Shown: positions 37,540-48,400 of the stretch, piece after piece
Layout: each line of letters opens with the position of its first letter
Numbering within the stretch: position 1 is the stretch's first letter
Source of the DNA: UBA5951 sp012269555
GTDB lineage: Bacteria > Pseudomonadota > Alphaproteobacteria > Puniceispirillales > Puniceispirillaceae
Assembly (NCBI GenBank): GCA_038147755.1
Contig: JAYQTS010000006.1
Span: forward strand, 1 to 64,000
Direction: 5' to 3'
DNA length: 64,000 nucleotides
Notes under the pieces: generated by a model
What the model was told of the DNA's origin: nothing
The model's input: the letters and a program-made list of their open reading frames with translations, nothing else
Databases searched by the model: none
Position numbers and translations under genes: made by a program

Positions 37540-38029
37540 CTTTATTTACACTTTTTTGCATAATAGGTTTTTTTTGTTTATCTAGCAAAGCATTTAAAAC
37601 TTGCTCAAAACCAGCAACATCACTTGCACCAGACTGTACATAGGCATTAGCAAATCTTGTGCATTGGATATCTGTGAGTCGTGTTTCTAATGCACTACCT
37701 TTTGATGTAAGAAATAATAAACGTTGCCGTTTATCTCTACTTCCAATTTTCTGATAAATATAACTCTCCGATATAAGATGAGATAATACCCGAGAAAGGC
37801 TTTGTTTTGTTATCCTTAAAATATTTAGAAGATCACTCACTGTGATACCAGGATTCTTTCCAACGAAGTATATAACACGGTGATGAGCTCGGCCTAAACC
37901 TAGTTCAAATAAAATAGCATCAGCTTCATTAGTAAAATCACGATAGGCGTAAAACAGCAACTCAATTCCCCGTTTTAGTGTTTCCTTTCGCAGGAATAAT
38001 GCTTTTTGAGATGATTTTATGTCAGTCAT
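37532..38029 (-). CDS. MarR-family transcriptional regulator (PetP-like)
   Basis: A winged-helix regulator of about 165 residues. ITVSDLLNILRITKQSLSRV is the recognition helix region, followed by LISESYIYQKIGSRDKRQRL, the basic wing with the DxRxR pattern. LGLGRAHHRVIYFVGKNPG precedes it. I start it at the ATG at 38029 rather than the TTG at 38038. Its end overlaps the response-regulator start by 8 bases, as in petP-petR. It is divergent from ilvE. Confidence 0.9.
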   Translation of the reverse strand: MTDIKSSQKALFLRKETLKRGIELLFYAYRDFTNEADAILFELGLGRAHHRVIYFVGKNPGITVSDLLNILRITKQSLSRVLSHLISESYIYQKIGSRDKRQRLLFLTSKGSALETRLTDIQCTRFANAYVQSGASDVAGFEQVLNALLDKQKKPIMQKSVNKDG

Positions 38030-38150
38030 GTTGACCAATAATAACGATCCTGATAGAAAAATAAAGCATTAGTATAGGTTAGAATTATTTTATTACATTT
38101 TGCGGCTAGAAAATTAATCATCGCAAAAGTTAACAGACGAGGAAATTAGT

Positions 38151-39032
38151 ATGACTCTCATTCCATTTGATGATAGAGATGGATTTATTTGGATAAATGG
38201 GCAGATGGTACCTTGGCGTGAAGCTAAAACACATATTTTATGCCATGGGTTGCATTATTCTTCGTCCGTATTTGAGGGTGAACGGTCATATAACAGTAAA
38301 ATATTTAAATCTGCTGAACATACTGCAAGGCTAAGAGCATCCTGTAATTTCCTTGATTTTGACCTTCCAATGTCAGATGAGGAAATGGAAAAAATTAAAT
38401 ATGAAGTTTTAGACGCAAACGGCATTATAGATGGATATCTAAGGCCATTTTGTTGGCGTGGTTCCGAAATGATGGCAATTTCAGCACAAGATACAACAAT
38501 TAATGTAGGCGTGGCAGCATGGAACTGGCCAAGTTATTTTGACCCAGAAACAAAAATGAAAGGTATTACCCTTGATATAGCAGATTGGCGCAGACCCTCA
38601 CCAGAATCAGCTCCTGTTCAGGCAAAGGCAGCAGGGTTATATATGATATGTACCCTTGCTAAACATAGTGCAGAGCGAAAGGGATTTCAGGACGCATTGA
38701 TGCTTGATTATCGTGGGTACGTCGCAGAAGCAACAGGAGCAAATATATTTTTTGTTATGAACGATGGAAAAATTCATACACCTACCGCAGATTGTTTTCT
38801 TAATGGAATTACAAGAAGAACGGTTATAGACCTTGCAAGGAAGATAGGCTGGGAAGTACAAGAAAGACACATTCATCTCCATGAATTGGAGAATGTAAAA
38901 GAGGCATTTCTTACCGGAACAGCTGCTGAAATCACCCCCATTTCGAAAATAGGCACTTTTACTTTTCAACCTGATTTGGCTTGCAGAAGTTTAGTTGAAG
39001 CCTACTCAGATGAAACTAATCCAAAATCATAG
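38151..39032 (+). CDS. ilvE: Branched-chain amino acid aminotransferase
   Basis: A class IV PLP aminotransferase of 293 residues that performs the last step of Leu, Ile and Val synthesis. Visible: HGLHYSSSVFEGERSY, the motif around QAKAAGLYMICTLAKHSAER with the PLP lysine, DALMLDYRGYVAEATGANIF and FLTGTAAEITPISKIG. A GAGGAAATT ribosome site precedes the ATG. This short alphaproteobacterial IlvE form often sits beside the MarR/OmpR pair. Confidence 0.94.
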   Translation: MTLIPFDDRDGFIWINGQMVPWREAKTHILCHGLHYSSSVFEGERSYNSKIFKSAEHTARLRASCNFLDFDLPMSDEEMEKIKYEVLDANGIIDGYLRPFCWRGSEMMAISAQDTTINVGVAAWNWPSYFDPETKMKGITLDIADWRRPSPESAPVQAKAAGLYMICTLAKHSAERKGFQDALMLDYRGYVAEATGANIFFVMNDGKIHTPTADCFLNGITRRTVIDLARKIGWEVQERHIHLHELENVKEAFLTGTAAEITPISKIGTFTFQPDLACRSLVEAYSDETNPKS

Positions 39033-39080
39033 GATTTAAATTAGAAAAATAAAATTGCTTTTTAAAAAAGTTATCATACC

Positions 39081-39629
39081 TTATTTGAGCTTAGTCATCC
39101 CGGACTTAAAATAATCAAAACCTGTTTTTAAGGTGATAATTGCACTTATCCAAAATAAGGTAATGCTGGCAGAAGTTAATAAATTATTACCACTAAAAAT
39201 CATAGATAATATGATAAGGCCAATTGAAATTAGTTGCAGTGTTGTTTTCCATTTCGAAAGAATAGAAACTTGAACTAAAATTCCCTCTTTAGACATATAT
39301 TCTCTGAAACCTGAACTCATAAATTCTCTTAGAAAAATAGCAAGAGTGGGAACAACGAACATCCAATCTTTAGAATAATGGGACGAAAGTGCTAATAAGA
39401 TGCATGCGACTAAGGTTTTATCTGCAATGGGGTCTAAAATCCGGCCAAGGTGGGATTGAAGTAATAATTTGCGTGCAAGATATCCATCTAACCAATCTGT
39501 AATACCTGCAAATACAAACAGCAGAAAAGCTGCTATGAGCTGGGCATGACTTGTTTCCCTCCAAATGAGGATAGCAATTATCGGGGCAATAGTTATTCGT
39601 AAAATTGTTAATAGATTGGGAAGGTTCAT
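39081..39629 (-). CDS. pgsA: CDP-diacylglycerol-glycerol-3-phosphate 3-phosphatidyltransferase
   Basis: An integral-membrane enzyme making phosphatidylglycerol phosphate. The CDP-alcohol phosphotransferase motif DG-x2-AR-x8-G-x3-D-x3-D is complete in DWLDGYLARKLLLQSHLGRI followed by LDPIADK. MNLPNLLTILRI is the usual N-terminus, so I start at the ATG at 39629; a GTG at 39653 gives eight extra residues. The protein has about 182 residues with four to five helices. It follows uvrC, the conserved uvrC-pgsA order. Confidence 0.95.
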   Translation of the reverse strand: MNLPNLLTILRITIAPIIAILIWRETSHAQLIAAFLLFVFAGITDWLDGYLARKLLLQSHLGRILDPIADKTLVACILLALSSHYSKDWMFVVPTLAIFLREFMSSGFREYMSKEGILVQVSILSKWKTTLQLISIGLIILSMIFSGNNLLTSASITLFWISAIITLKTGFDYFKSGMTKLK

Positions 39630-39802
39630 TTTATTCTCAAAAATTATATTCACATGAAGTATTTCATTATTTTAGAACTTTGTTCATAATCCTCTTTCGC
39701 AACTCTTAACAAGACATTTTCTACTTATAACAAAAGAATACAGAGCTTGGAAGCTAGACCCCCCCCTAATGATGAAACTACTTAATTCTAATAAAAAAGT
39801 AA

Positions 39803-41684
39803 TTAATTGTCCTCACGGTTATGAAACCAGTCATACAAATGTTGAGCAATATTGACAGAAATACCGGGAACTGCTTGTAAGTCTTGTATACCAGCGTTGC
39901 TAACTGCACGAGCTGAACCAAAATGATTAAGAAGTGCTCTTTTTCTTTTATCCCAATACCTGGCACGCTGTCTAACGGGTTTTTAAATTGCGCTCTTGCG
40001 CGTTTTGATCTATGGGTATTAATTGCAAACCTATGTGCCTCATCTCTTAAACGTTGAAGATAGTGCATTACTGGGCTATTTGGTTTCAGAGTAAAACTTT
40101 TTTTATCTCGTGTGTGAAATTGCTCTCTACCTGCATTTCTATCAGGTCCTTTTGACATGCCAATAGCTACAATATCATTTATACCAAGCTCATCTAATAC
40201 TTCATAAACAGCGCTAATATGGCCTTTGCCACCATCTATAAGTATCAGGTCTGGCCAGCTTGTTGACTTATGACCTGGGTCTTCTTTTAGTGCTCTCGAG
40301 AAGCGTCGATAAATCATTTGGCGCATCATTTTAAAATCATCACCATCATTCACTGCAAATTCACCTATTTTTTTCATATTGAATTTACGATAAGAAGATT
40401 TGGCAAAACCCTGAGGAGTAGCAACGACCATTGCTCCCACTGGATGATCTCCTTGAATATGTGAGTTATCATATATCTCTATCCGCTCAAGAGAAGCTTT
40501 GATCTCAAATGTTGTTCTCAATTCTTCCAGTAATTTGCGCTGGGATGAAGTATCAGCGAGTTTTCGGGCAACAGCCTCTTCTGCATTCTGCAATGCCATC
40601 TTCATTATTTTTCGTCTATCACCTCTTTCTGGTTTTGAGATTTCAATTTTGCTATTTGACCGTTTTGATAGAGCAGCTTCTAGTAATTTCCATTCACTTG
40701 GAAGTTGGTTTGTTAGTATTAAGTTAGCAGGAATTTTATCAACATAAAATTGTCCTATAAAGGCTGAAAGAACGGATTTTATATCTTCTAATGAATTGAC
40801 TACTGGGAAAAAGGCAGTGTTACCATAATTCGTTGCATTTCTAACAAAAAATACCTGCACACAACATATACCGGAAGAAATTGATGCCGCTATTATATCA
40901 GCATTTTGTAAAGATTTCAGATTAATATCCTGATTTGCCTGAATTGCTGTGAGCGCTTTAATTCTGTTCCGCCAAACAGCGGCTGTTTCAAATTCGAGGG
41001 CATCTGAAGCCTGTTGCATCTCATATGCATATTCTTGTTGTACTGTATCTGAATTTCCAGAGAGAAATTGCTTAACTGCTTTCACTTGCTTCTGATAATC
41101 AGATTTTGAAATTTTGTTAACACAAGGAGCTGTACATCTCTTAATCTGATATTGCAAACAAGGCCGTGTTCTAGATGCAAAAATAGCGTCGCTACAGTTT
41201 CGCAGTAGAAATGCGCGTGATAAAGAATCTAGCGTATTATTTACTGAATTGGCAGAAGCAAAAGGTCCATAATAACTTGCAGTTTTACCTCTTTTCCCTC
41301 TATGTTTTGTTAACAGAGGAAAGTCGTGATCTTCTGTTACCATTATAAAAGCAAAACTTTTATCATCTTTGAGTAGTATATTATACTTTGGTTTCAGTTT
41401 TTTGATTAAATTTGACTCTAACAGCAAAGCCTCAACCTCTGAGTGAGTAACAGTGATTTCTACGTATTTAGTTTCGGAAACCATCCGCAACAGACGATTG
41501 GTTAGTCTATTTGTTTGGGTGTAGCTATTTACTCTTTTTTTGAAAGTGATTTAGCTTTGCCAACGTAAAGTGCTGACCCGTTTATATCAAACATACGATA
41601 AACGCCTGGCTTGTTGGGTAAATGCCTCACTTGACTTTTTAAATAGGCAAATCCGTCTTTAAACATTGAATTTTCTGTTTTCAT
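39803..41684 (-). CDS. uvrC: Excinuclease ABC subunit C, frameshifted at both ends
   Basis: UvrC makes both incisions in nucleotide excision repair. The N-terminal GIY-YIG part (HLPNKPGVYRMFD, ALYVGKAKSLSK) is in another frame and joins the main frame through a T7 run at 41535-41541. The centre has IEVTVT-type VEITVTHSEVEALLLESNLI, KPKYNILLKDDKSFAFI, RPCLQYQIKRCTAPCV, the UVR motif and the RNase H-like IEIYDNSHIQGDHPVGAMV. A second break near 39940-39959 hides the helix-hairpin-helix end (LLNHFGSARAVSNAGIQDLQ, VPGISVNIAQHLYDWF), which stops at 39803. The reconstructed length of about 626 residues is normal. Confidence 0.93.
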
Positions 41685-42143
41685 AGGTGATCCCATGAGC
41701 TATTAAACAATTTTATTTAAATAAAGATACTCTGTTTCGATATTCTAATAAGATCCTATAATTTCATGGCAATTCATATCTTAAATTATTCGAGTATGGA
41801 AATTTTATTGTATTGATATAATTTATACGAATCATAAATAAGGATTCTTTTTAAATCTTTATCCACTTTAACTGTGGATAAGTTTGTTGATAAGAATGTA
41901 TTTTTCCTCAATAACTCGCAGAATTAAGGCATTTTATCTAGTTTGCCTAAATATTAGGCAACAATAAAAAATATAATTAAAACAAATAGTTAAAACTTGT
42001 CAAGAAAACTTAAATAAAAAAAAATGTAATTTTGTCTTATTTTAGTTTTTTTTTTGGAAAGATGTGAACAACTCCGCATATTTTAAATAAAAATATTGAC
42101 GAAAGATTTAAATTTTCAAACTTTTTAACCACTTATTACAAGG
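41685..42143. other. 458-bp AT-rich gene-free region with a DnaA-box cluster
   Basis: No gene fits here. Three DnaA-box-like 9-mers lie within 35 bp: TTATCCACT at 41859-41867, the perfect consensus TGTGGATAA (TTATCCACA on the other strand) at 41873-41881, and TGTTGATAA at 41885-41893. A palindrome (TTGCCTAA-ATA-TTAGGCAA) lies at 41943-41961, followed by long A/T runs to 42060. This is compatible with an origin, a DnaA-controlled promoter for uvrC, or chance in AT-rich DNA. Confidence 0.4.
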
Positions 42144-43060
42144 TTAAGCCATAAAAATATAAAATAAATAGTCAAAAAATAGCAGCTTATTATTTTTCCT
42201 ATAGGGCGTTGTGTTAAAATAAAATGGCTAATGTTAATGTTGCAAAATCATCGTGGGCATTCCCATAGAAAGCATGTCTTTGATATTTGAAGCTCATTTA
42301 CCAACCTAGTAATTCCTAATCCTGCAACAATATTAAATATATTAGAACCAATTATGCTACCAAGTGCCATATCGAATCTACGATGAAATAGGCTTGCAAC
42401 TGCAGCAGCAATTTCCGGCAACGATGTGCCAAAAGCTATTATTGTAAGACCGATCACAGTTTTTGAAATAGATAGATTGTTTGCAAGTTCTACGGCACCT
42501 TTTATCATAGTATCTGCCCCAAGAATAAGACCCGTTATTCCAAAAAAACAATAGATAAGCGTTCGTTGAAAAGATAGTTTCTCTGTTAAATTTTTTTCTG
42601 TCTCTTTTTCACTTGGTTTTTGTTTAACCAAATAAAATGTGTAGCTAGCCAGAATAATTACTAATAAAAAGCCAACAAATAATGGAAGCGAATAAAAATA
42701 ATAAGCAGGTAGACAAATAAGAGCAGTTATAGCTATGAGAAGAAGCATATCTCTTTTTATAGCTAAATCATTAGTATTAATCGTAAAAAGTAGGCCAGTT
42801 ATGCTTAGAACTACCAAGATATTAGTAATATTTGAACCAATAATATTTCCCCAAACGATCTCTGGTGTTCCATTTAAGCCAGCCTGCACTGCAACAACTA
42901 ATTCAGGTGCAGAAGTACCGGCGGCAATTAACAGGACTGCGACAACATGAGCTGGAATTCGTAGGTAATGTGCAATCGATATAGTGCCTGGTATAATAAC
43001 ATGTGCAGCAGTTAACAACATAGCCAAGCCGATAGCTAACATTAATATAGGAATAATCAT
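42144..43060 (-). CDS. Calcium/sodium antiporter (CaCA family, YrbG-like), C-terminus frameshifted
   Basis: A cation exchanger with two inverted halves, each with an alpha repeat: GTSAPELVVAVQAG with GNIIGSNITNILVVLSITGL, and FGTSLPEIAAAVASLFHRRF with GSIIGSNIFNIVAGLGITRL. The main frame stops at 42248, short of the last two helices. Other frames then read DMLSMGMPTMIL, ATLTLAILF and RKNNKLLFFDYLFYIFMA to a stop at 42144, which resembles the missing C-terminal helices. At least two indels are needed, in T-rich stretches between 42190 and 42280. Reconstructed length is about 305 residues. A real truncation cannot be excluded. Confidence 0.85.
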
Positions 43061-43269
43061 TGTTAGGTTAATTTAATACCTTTTTTGAGAGACGTTATAT
43101 TAGGTTCTATAAAACAAACCGTGTTATAATTTTATAGTTTTTGAAAATTTTTGGTACCTTTTTGATAAATAAAAGGCAAGCACTTAAAAGTTTTTTTAAA
43201 AGTGGTTGTTAGGTATAGCGTTGATCTGATTTTGAAATATTTCTTTTGGAAAAAAGTGACAACATTTCT

Positions 43270-44262
43270 TTAATTAGGTGCTTTACTAAGAATCATGGAA
43301 ATTTGCATAGCTATATTAGGCATTTGATTAAGGATTTTTGGCTTTAGATTTTCATTCGCCTTCTGAAGATATTGCGTGTAGCCACTAGAATTCATTATTT
43401 TATGAAAATTGGCTATTCTTCCTTTTTCTTCTTGCCAATGAGCGATAAACACTGGCAGTCCAAAAAGGCATGCTTCTGTAACCATATTGACCGAATCTGA
43501 GGTCACTATAATTTCATTTGCGATAGAAAAAACCTCCGGATATGGATTGCTAGTTTTTCCATCCCAGAAAATATGTTTTTGCTCCTTGTCAAGGTGCTCA
43601 AAAATACTCTTTGCTCTTTTTGGTGTGCGGCTAGATGGTATAATTATGAGCCGTGCATTTTTCGTGTTTGCATGCTCATAAACATCCATTGCGAGTCTAG
43701 TCAGATTTTTTTTTGTTACTCTATATCGCCTATTATTTCCGCCAAGCAACAAAATAATTTGTGGTTTATCCATTGGGCTAAACCGGTCAATCATTTTGGA
43801 TCTACTTTCCATAATTTCATCTTTAACTAGCCAACTTAAAGAGCCAGTAGATATGACAAGGTTTGAGTATTTATGTTCTGATGCCGCTAACCTATCATGA
43901 GAAGGCACAACTAATACGTCAAAATATTTGGGTGATATGCCGGGGTCTTGTATATGAATAGTTTTGCTTTTTCCCTTCGATAGCCGTCTTAGGCCAATTG
44001 ATAATCCACTCATTCTACGTCCACAGCTAATTATATAGTCAGGGTAGGGGCCCCTAATCCAGCTGGGGGTGCGACCGATTGTAAGTCGCCAAGTTGGTAT
44101 TTTAGCAAGTTTAGGAAATAATCGAAGAATTGGTGTTGGATGTGCCTCTAGTGTATTATATAACAAATTCAATGAATTAGCTACAGCTATAGATTGTTTC
44201 AGCATTCCAACAGTTCCGTCTGTAACTATCCAGCATGTTTTTGAATTACTATTAAAGGACAC
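43270..44262 (-). CDS. ELM1/GtrOC1 family glycosyltransferase-like protein
   Basis: A 330-residue protein of the family named for plant mitochondrial fission factor ELM1, common in alphaproteobacteria and thought to have a GT-B-like fold. Visible: CWIVTDGTVGMLKQSIAVAN at the N-terminus, PDYIISCGRRMSGLSIGLRR, TIHIQDPGISPKYFDVLVVP, ILLLGGNNRRYR and ANEIIVTSDSVNMVTEACLF. The start is a GTG. The biochemical function is not established; a cell-envelope role is possible. It is divergent from the Lrp-type regulator. Confidence 0.82.
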   Translation of the reverse strand: MSFNSNSKTCWIVTDGTVGMLKQSIAVANSLNLLYNTLEAHPTPILRLFPKLAKIPTWRLTIGRTPSWIRGPYPDYIISCGRRMSGLSIGLRRLSKGKSKTIHIQDPGISPKYFDVLVVPSHDRLAASEHKYSNLVISTGSLSWLVKDEIMESRSKMIDRFSPMDKPQIILLLGGNNRRYRVTKKNLTRLAMDVYEHANTKNARLIIIPSSRTPKRAKSIFEHLDKEQKHIFWDGKTSNPYPEVFSIANEIIVTSDSVNMVTEACLFGLPVFIAHWQEEKGRIANFHKIMNSSGYTQYLQKANENLKPKILNQMPNIAMQISMILSKAPN

Positions 44263-44372
44263 TTTTTTACTATTTTTTATTCTAGCTTACATTTGTTTTT
44301 GAAATTTTGTAATATTCTTGCGTGTTTTGGTTTAACTATTTATGGTTTGAAAATCAAATAAGGATTAGATTT

Positions 44373-44852
44373 ATGACTAAAAAACACAAGCTGGATAAAG
44401 TTGACAGACAAATTCTATTTGATCTTCAAAAAAATGGAAGATTAAGTAATGTCGAGCTTGCCAAAAATGCAGGGATATCTGCACCGCCATGTCTCAGGCG
44501 CGTAAGAGCCCTAGAAGATGCGGGGGTTATTAGAGGATATAATGCAGAAATAGACTCAGAAGCTGTAGGTTATACGGTCACTGTGTTTGCATTTGTTGGG
44601 CTAACTAGTCAAGCAGAGGTAGATTTAAAAAAATTCGAAAATATGATATTGAGTTGGGAAGAAGTAAGAGAATGCCATATGCTTATGGGAGAGATAGATT
44701 TTCTACTTAAGATTGTTTCAACCGATTGGGATGATTTTCAGAAATTTTTAACTAGTAAGCTCACTCCCGCTCCCAATGTAAGCCACGTAAAAACAGCTGT
44801 ATCCATAAGGTCTGAGAAAAATCTTCCAGGTGTTCCTATGAACATTAGATGA
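44373..44852 (+). CDS. Lrp/AsnC-family transcriptional regulator
   Basis: A 159-residue regulator with an N-terminal helix-turn-helix (KVDRQILFDLQKNGRLSNVE then LAKNAGISAPPCLRRVRALE) and a RAM effector domain (VRECHMLMGEIDFLLKIVST). The ATG at 44373 follows AAGGA; the longer open frame from 44322 is leader. The target is likely amino-acid metabolism by family; nothing adjacent identifies it. Confidence 0.92.
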   Translation: MTKKHKLDKVDRQILFDLQKNGRLSNVELAKNAGISAPPCLRRVRALEDAGVIRGYNAEIDSEAVGYTVTVFAFVGLTSQAEVDLKKFENMILSWEEVRECHMLMGEIDFLLKIVSTDWDDFQKFLTSKLTPAPNVSHVKTAVSIRSEKNLPGVPMNIR

Positions 44853-44885
44853 GGTTGAATAAAGATGGGTATAGCAGTTCAATAA

Positions 44886-45365
44886 TTATCCATTGTAAAC
44901 CGAAATAGATATTATTTCATAAGGATGAGGACCTCTAGGAGTTTGTACCTCCACGGATTCACCCACTCTCTTTCCTATAAGACCTTTTGCTATAGGAGAC
45001 GCTGTTGAGATTTTTCCTTCTTCCAGTTCTGCCTCATATGGACCAACAATCGAATAATTATATTCTACATCTGTAAGTTCATCAACAATTACAACAGTTA
45101 CACCGAATGTCACTGTCTCGCCTGATATTCTGCTGGTATCTATTACTTCAGCTCGGCTTGTTACATCCTCTAACTCTGTGATTCGACCCTCTATAAACGA
45201 TTGGCGCTCCCGAGCAGCATGATATTCAGCGTTTTCAGAAAGGTCGCCGTGCTCTCTAGCGTCAGCAATTGCACGAATAACCTGTTGTCTTTCAACGTTT
45301 TTTAGCTGTTGTAGTTCCGTCTTAATTTTTTCTAATCCAGATTGCGTGAATGGAATTTTTTCCAT
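44886..45365 (-). CDS. greA: Transcription elongation factor GreA
   Basis: A 159-residue factor that rescues backtracked RNA polymerase. N-terminal coiled coil with the acidic tip: IRAIADAREHGDLSENAEYH then AARERQSFIEGRI. C-terminal domain: SPIAKGLIGKRVGESVEVQT with PRGPHPYEI. It lies downstream of carB, the conserved alphaproteobacterial order. Confidence 0.97.
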   Translation of the reverse strand: MEKIPFTQSGLEKIKTELQQLKNVERQQVIRAIADAREHGDLSENAEYHAARERQSFIEGRITELEDVTSRAEVIDTSRISGETVTFGVTVVIVDELTDVEYNYSIVGPYEAELEEGKISTASPIAKGLIGKRVGESVEVQTPRGPHPYEIISISVYNG

Positions 45366-45452
45366 ATTTAGCCTCTTATCGCTTTACAAATAAAAATATA
45401 TTTAAAAGTTAAGTGTAATGAGATTTAATTTAACCGTCTAGGCTTAGTATGT

Positions 45453-48400
45453 TTAGCTCTTTGCGACATGTAAATAATCTTGTATAGACTTTGCAGAAAT
45501 TTTAATTTTTTGCAATGCAACAATAGCAGCAACTGCTGCTCTACTGCCAGAAACTGTTGTATAATATGGAATATTGTTTGTAAGTGCTGTTTGTCTAAGG
45601 GACAAACTATCTCTTATTGAAGCGACTCCGTGTGCTGTATTAAAAATAAGATCTATTTGACCTGATAGCATCGCATCTACTGCATGTGGTCTACCTTCGA
45701 GAACCTTATTAACTCTTTTAGCTGCAATACCTGCAATATTTAGATATTTAGTTGTTCCCTCTGTTGCCAATATTTTAAAACCAGAACTGATAAGAATATT
45801 GCAAATTTCCACAAAGGCGCGCTTATCTGAATCTTTTACTGAAATAAATACTGTTCCAGCTGTTGGCAATTTAACTCCTGCTGCTAACTGGCTTTTTGCG
45901 AATGCAATTCCAAAGTCCTTATCAATGCCCATGACTTCACCAGTTGATTTCATTTCTGGGCCAAGAAAAACATCTACACCAGGAAAACGAGCAAATGGGA
46001 AAACAGCTTCCTTAACTGCGACATGTTTCTGTTTCGATGTAAGTGTTTTCATTGAAGATAATTTTTCACCAGACATAATTTTTGCAGCAATCTTTGCAAT
46101 TTGATTTCCTGTTGATTTTGCAACAAATGGTACTGTTCTGCTTCCTCTGGGGTTTACTTCTAAAAGAAATACCTCATCGTTTTTAATTGCAAACTGAACA
46201 TTCATCAATCCAATAACATTTAATGAAAATGCTAATTCTCGAGTTTGCTGATGAATTTTCTTAAGCACATTAGGATGCAGGGTTTGAGGTGGTAGTGAAC
46301 AAGCTGAGTCTCCAGAATGAATACCTGCTTCTTCAATGTGTTCCATCACTCCTGCAATGAATACATTTTCAGCATCGCATAATGCATCTACATCTACTTC
46401 AATCGCATTTTCTATAAAGCGATCAATTAATACAGGATTATCACCTGATACTCTTACGGCAGTTTGCATATATCTTTCTAAATCAGAGAGTTGGAACACC
46501 ACCTCCATTGCTCGACCACCTAAAACATAAGATGGCCTTATTACCACTGGTAGGCCAATCCTTTTCACAACATCAATTGCTTCACTTACTGATGTGGCAG
46601 TTCCATTTTCTGGTTGTTTTAGAGATAAACTCATAATGAGCTTTTGAAACCGTTCTCTATCTTCAGCAAGATCAATTGAATCTGTGCTAGTTCCTAGAAT
46701 ATGAATGCCTGCGGCTTCTATGTCTCCTGCAATTTTAAGAGGAGTTTGGCCCCCGAGCTGCACGATCACTCCTTTCAAGGTACCTTTTTCCTGCTCTTTA
46801 AGTAATATTTCAATAACATCTTCACCGGTTAATGGCTCAAAATATAATCTATCTGATGTATCGTAGTCCGTTGAAACTGTCTCAGGATTGCAATTAATCA
46901 TAATTGTTTCAAACCCTGACTCCGACAAAGCATAAGCCGCGTGAACACAGCAATAATCAAATTCTATCCCTTGTCCAATTCTATTGGGACCGCCACCTAA
47001 TATAGCAATTTTTTCTTTATCAGAGGGGTCTGCCTCGCATTCTGCATCAACGTTTTCCTCATATGTGGAGTAGAAATAGGCTGTCTCCGAGGCAAATTCT
47101 GCAGCACATGTATCAATACGCTTAAAAATGGGATGTACGTTAAGAGATCTGCGCACCTGTGTCACTTTTTTTTCTTCATTATGAGTCAAATATGCAATTC
47201 GCTTATCATGAAATCCTGCAGACTTTAAAAGTAAAAATTCTTGTTTATTATCTGGTAGTCCAACTTGAGATAGCTCCTTTTCAATTTCGATTATAGATGC
47301 AATTTCTCTAATAAACCAAATATCCCATTTTGTTATGTTTTGAATTTCTTCTATATTCATGCCGCTTCTTATAGCTTGCGCTATACGTAAAATTCTGTCT
47401 GGGGTTTGCTCAGAAAGCCACCCATTCAATGCATCCCTGCTTAACTCATCTGTGGATCCAGGTAAGCTAATCTCATCAAGGCCTGTTAACCCAGTTTCAA
47501 GTGAACGGAGTGCCTTTTGCAAGCTTTCCTTGAAGCTTCGGCCAATAGCCATTGCTTCACCGACTGACTTCATGGAAGTCGATAAAATAGCTTCTGAGCC
47601 ACTAAATTTCTCGAATGTAAAGCGCGGAATTTTAGTAACAATATAATCAATTGTTGGTTCGAAACTAGCGGGCGTTACTTTGGTAATATCATTCGCTAAT
47701 TCATCTAGTGTGTAACCAACTGCTAGCTTAGCGGCAATCTTTGCTATTGGAAATCCTGTAGCTTTTGATGCAAGTGCCGATGACCTACTAACCCTAGGAT
47801 TCATTTCAATTACAATTATTCGACCTGTGTTGGGGTTAATTGCAAACTGAACATTTGAGCCTCCTGTATCAACACCTATTTCTCGCAAGACAGCAATGGA
47901 TGCATTTCGCAATGTTTGAAATTCCTTATCTGTAAGTGTTAGGGCTGGAGCAACAGTTATGGAATCTCCTGTGTGAACTCCCATCGGATCTACATTCTCA
48001 ATGGAGCAGACAATTATGCAATTGTCAGTGTTATCACGAACCACCTCCATTTCAAATTCTTTCCAGCCGAGAAGTGATTCTTCAATAAGAACTTCATTTA
48101 CGGGAGATAGCCGCAGACCGTCAGAAACTATCTGCAAATATTCAGCCTTATTATAAGCAATACCGCCACCTTCACCCCCAAGTGTAAAAGAAGGCCGGAT
48201 TATAGCGGGCAAACCAACGAGATCTAACGCATCTTCAGCATCTCCTAAAACTCTAATTGTGAATGAGCGAGCGGACTCAAGCCCAATTCTATCCATAGAA
48301 GACCTAAATAAAGACCGATCTTCTGCTTTAGCAATAGCCTCTGGTTTTGCACCAATCAATTCAACGTTATACTTTTCAAGTACACCCATTTCATGTAATT

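Noticed and set aside
41943..41961. TTGCCTAA-ATA-TTAGGCAA inverted repeat
   Set aside because: 8-bp arms are within chance expectation and no T-run or motif supports a function; noted only as part of the gene-free region.
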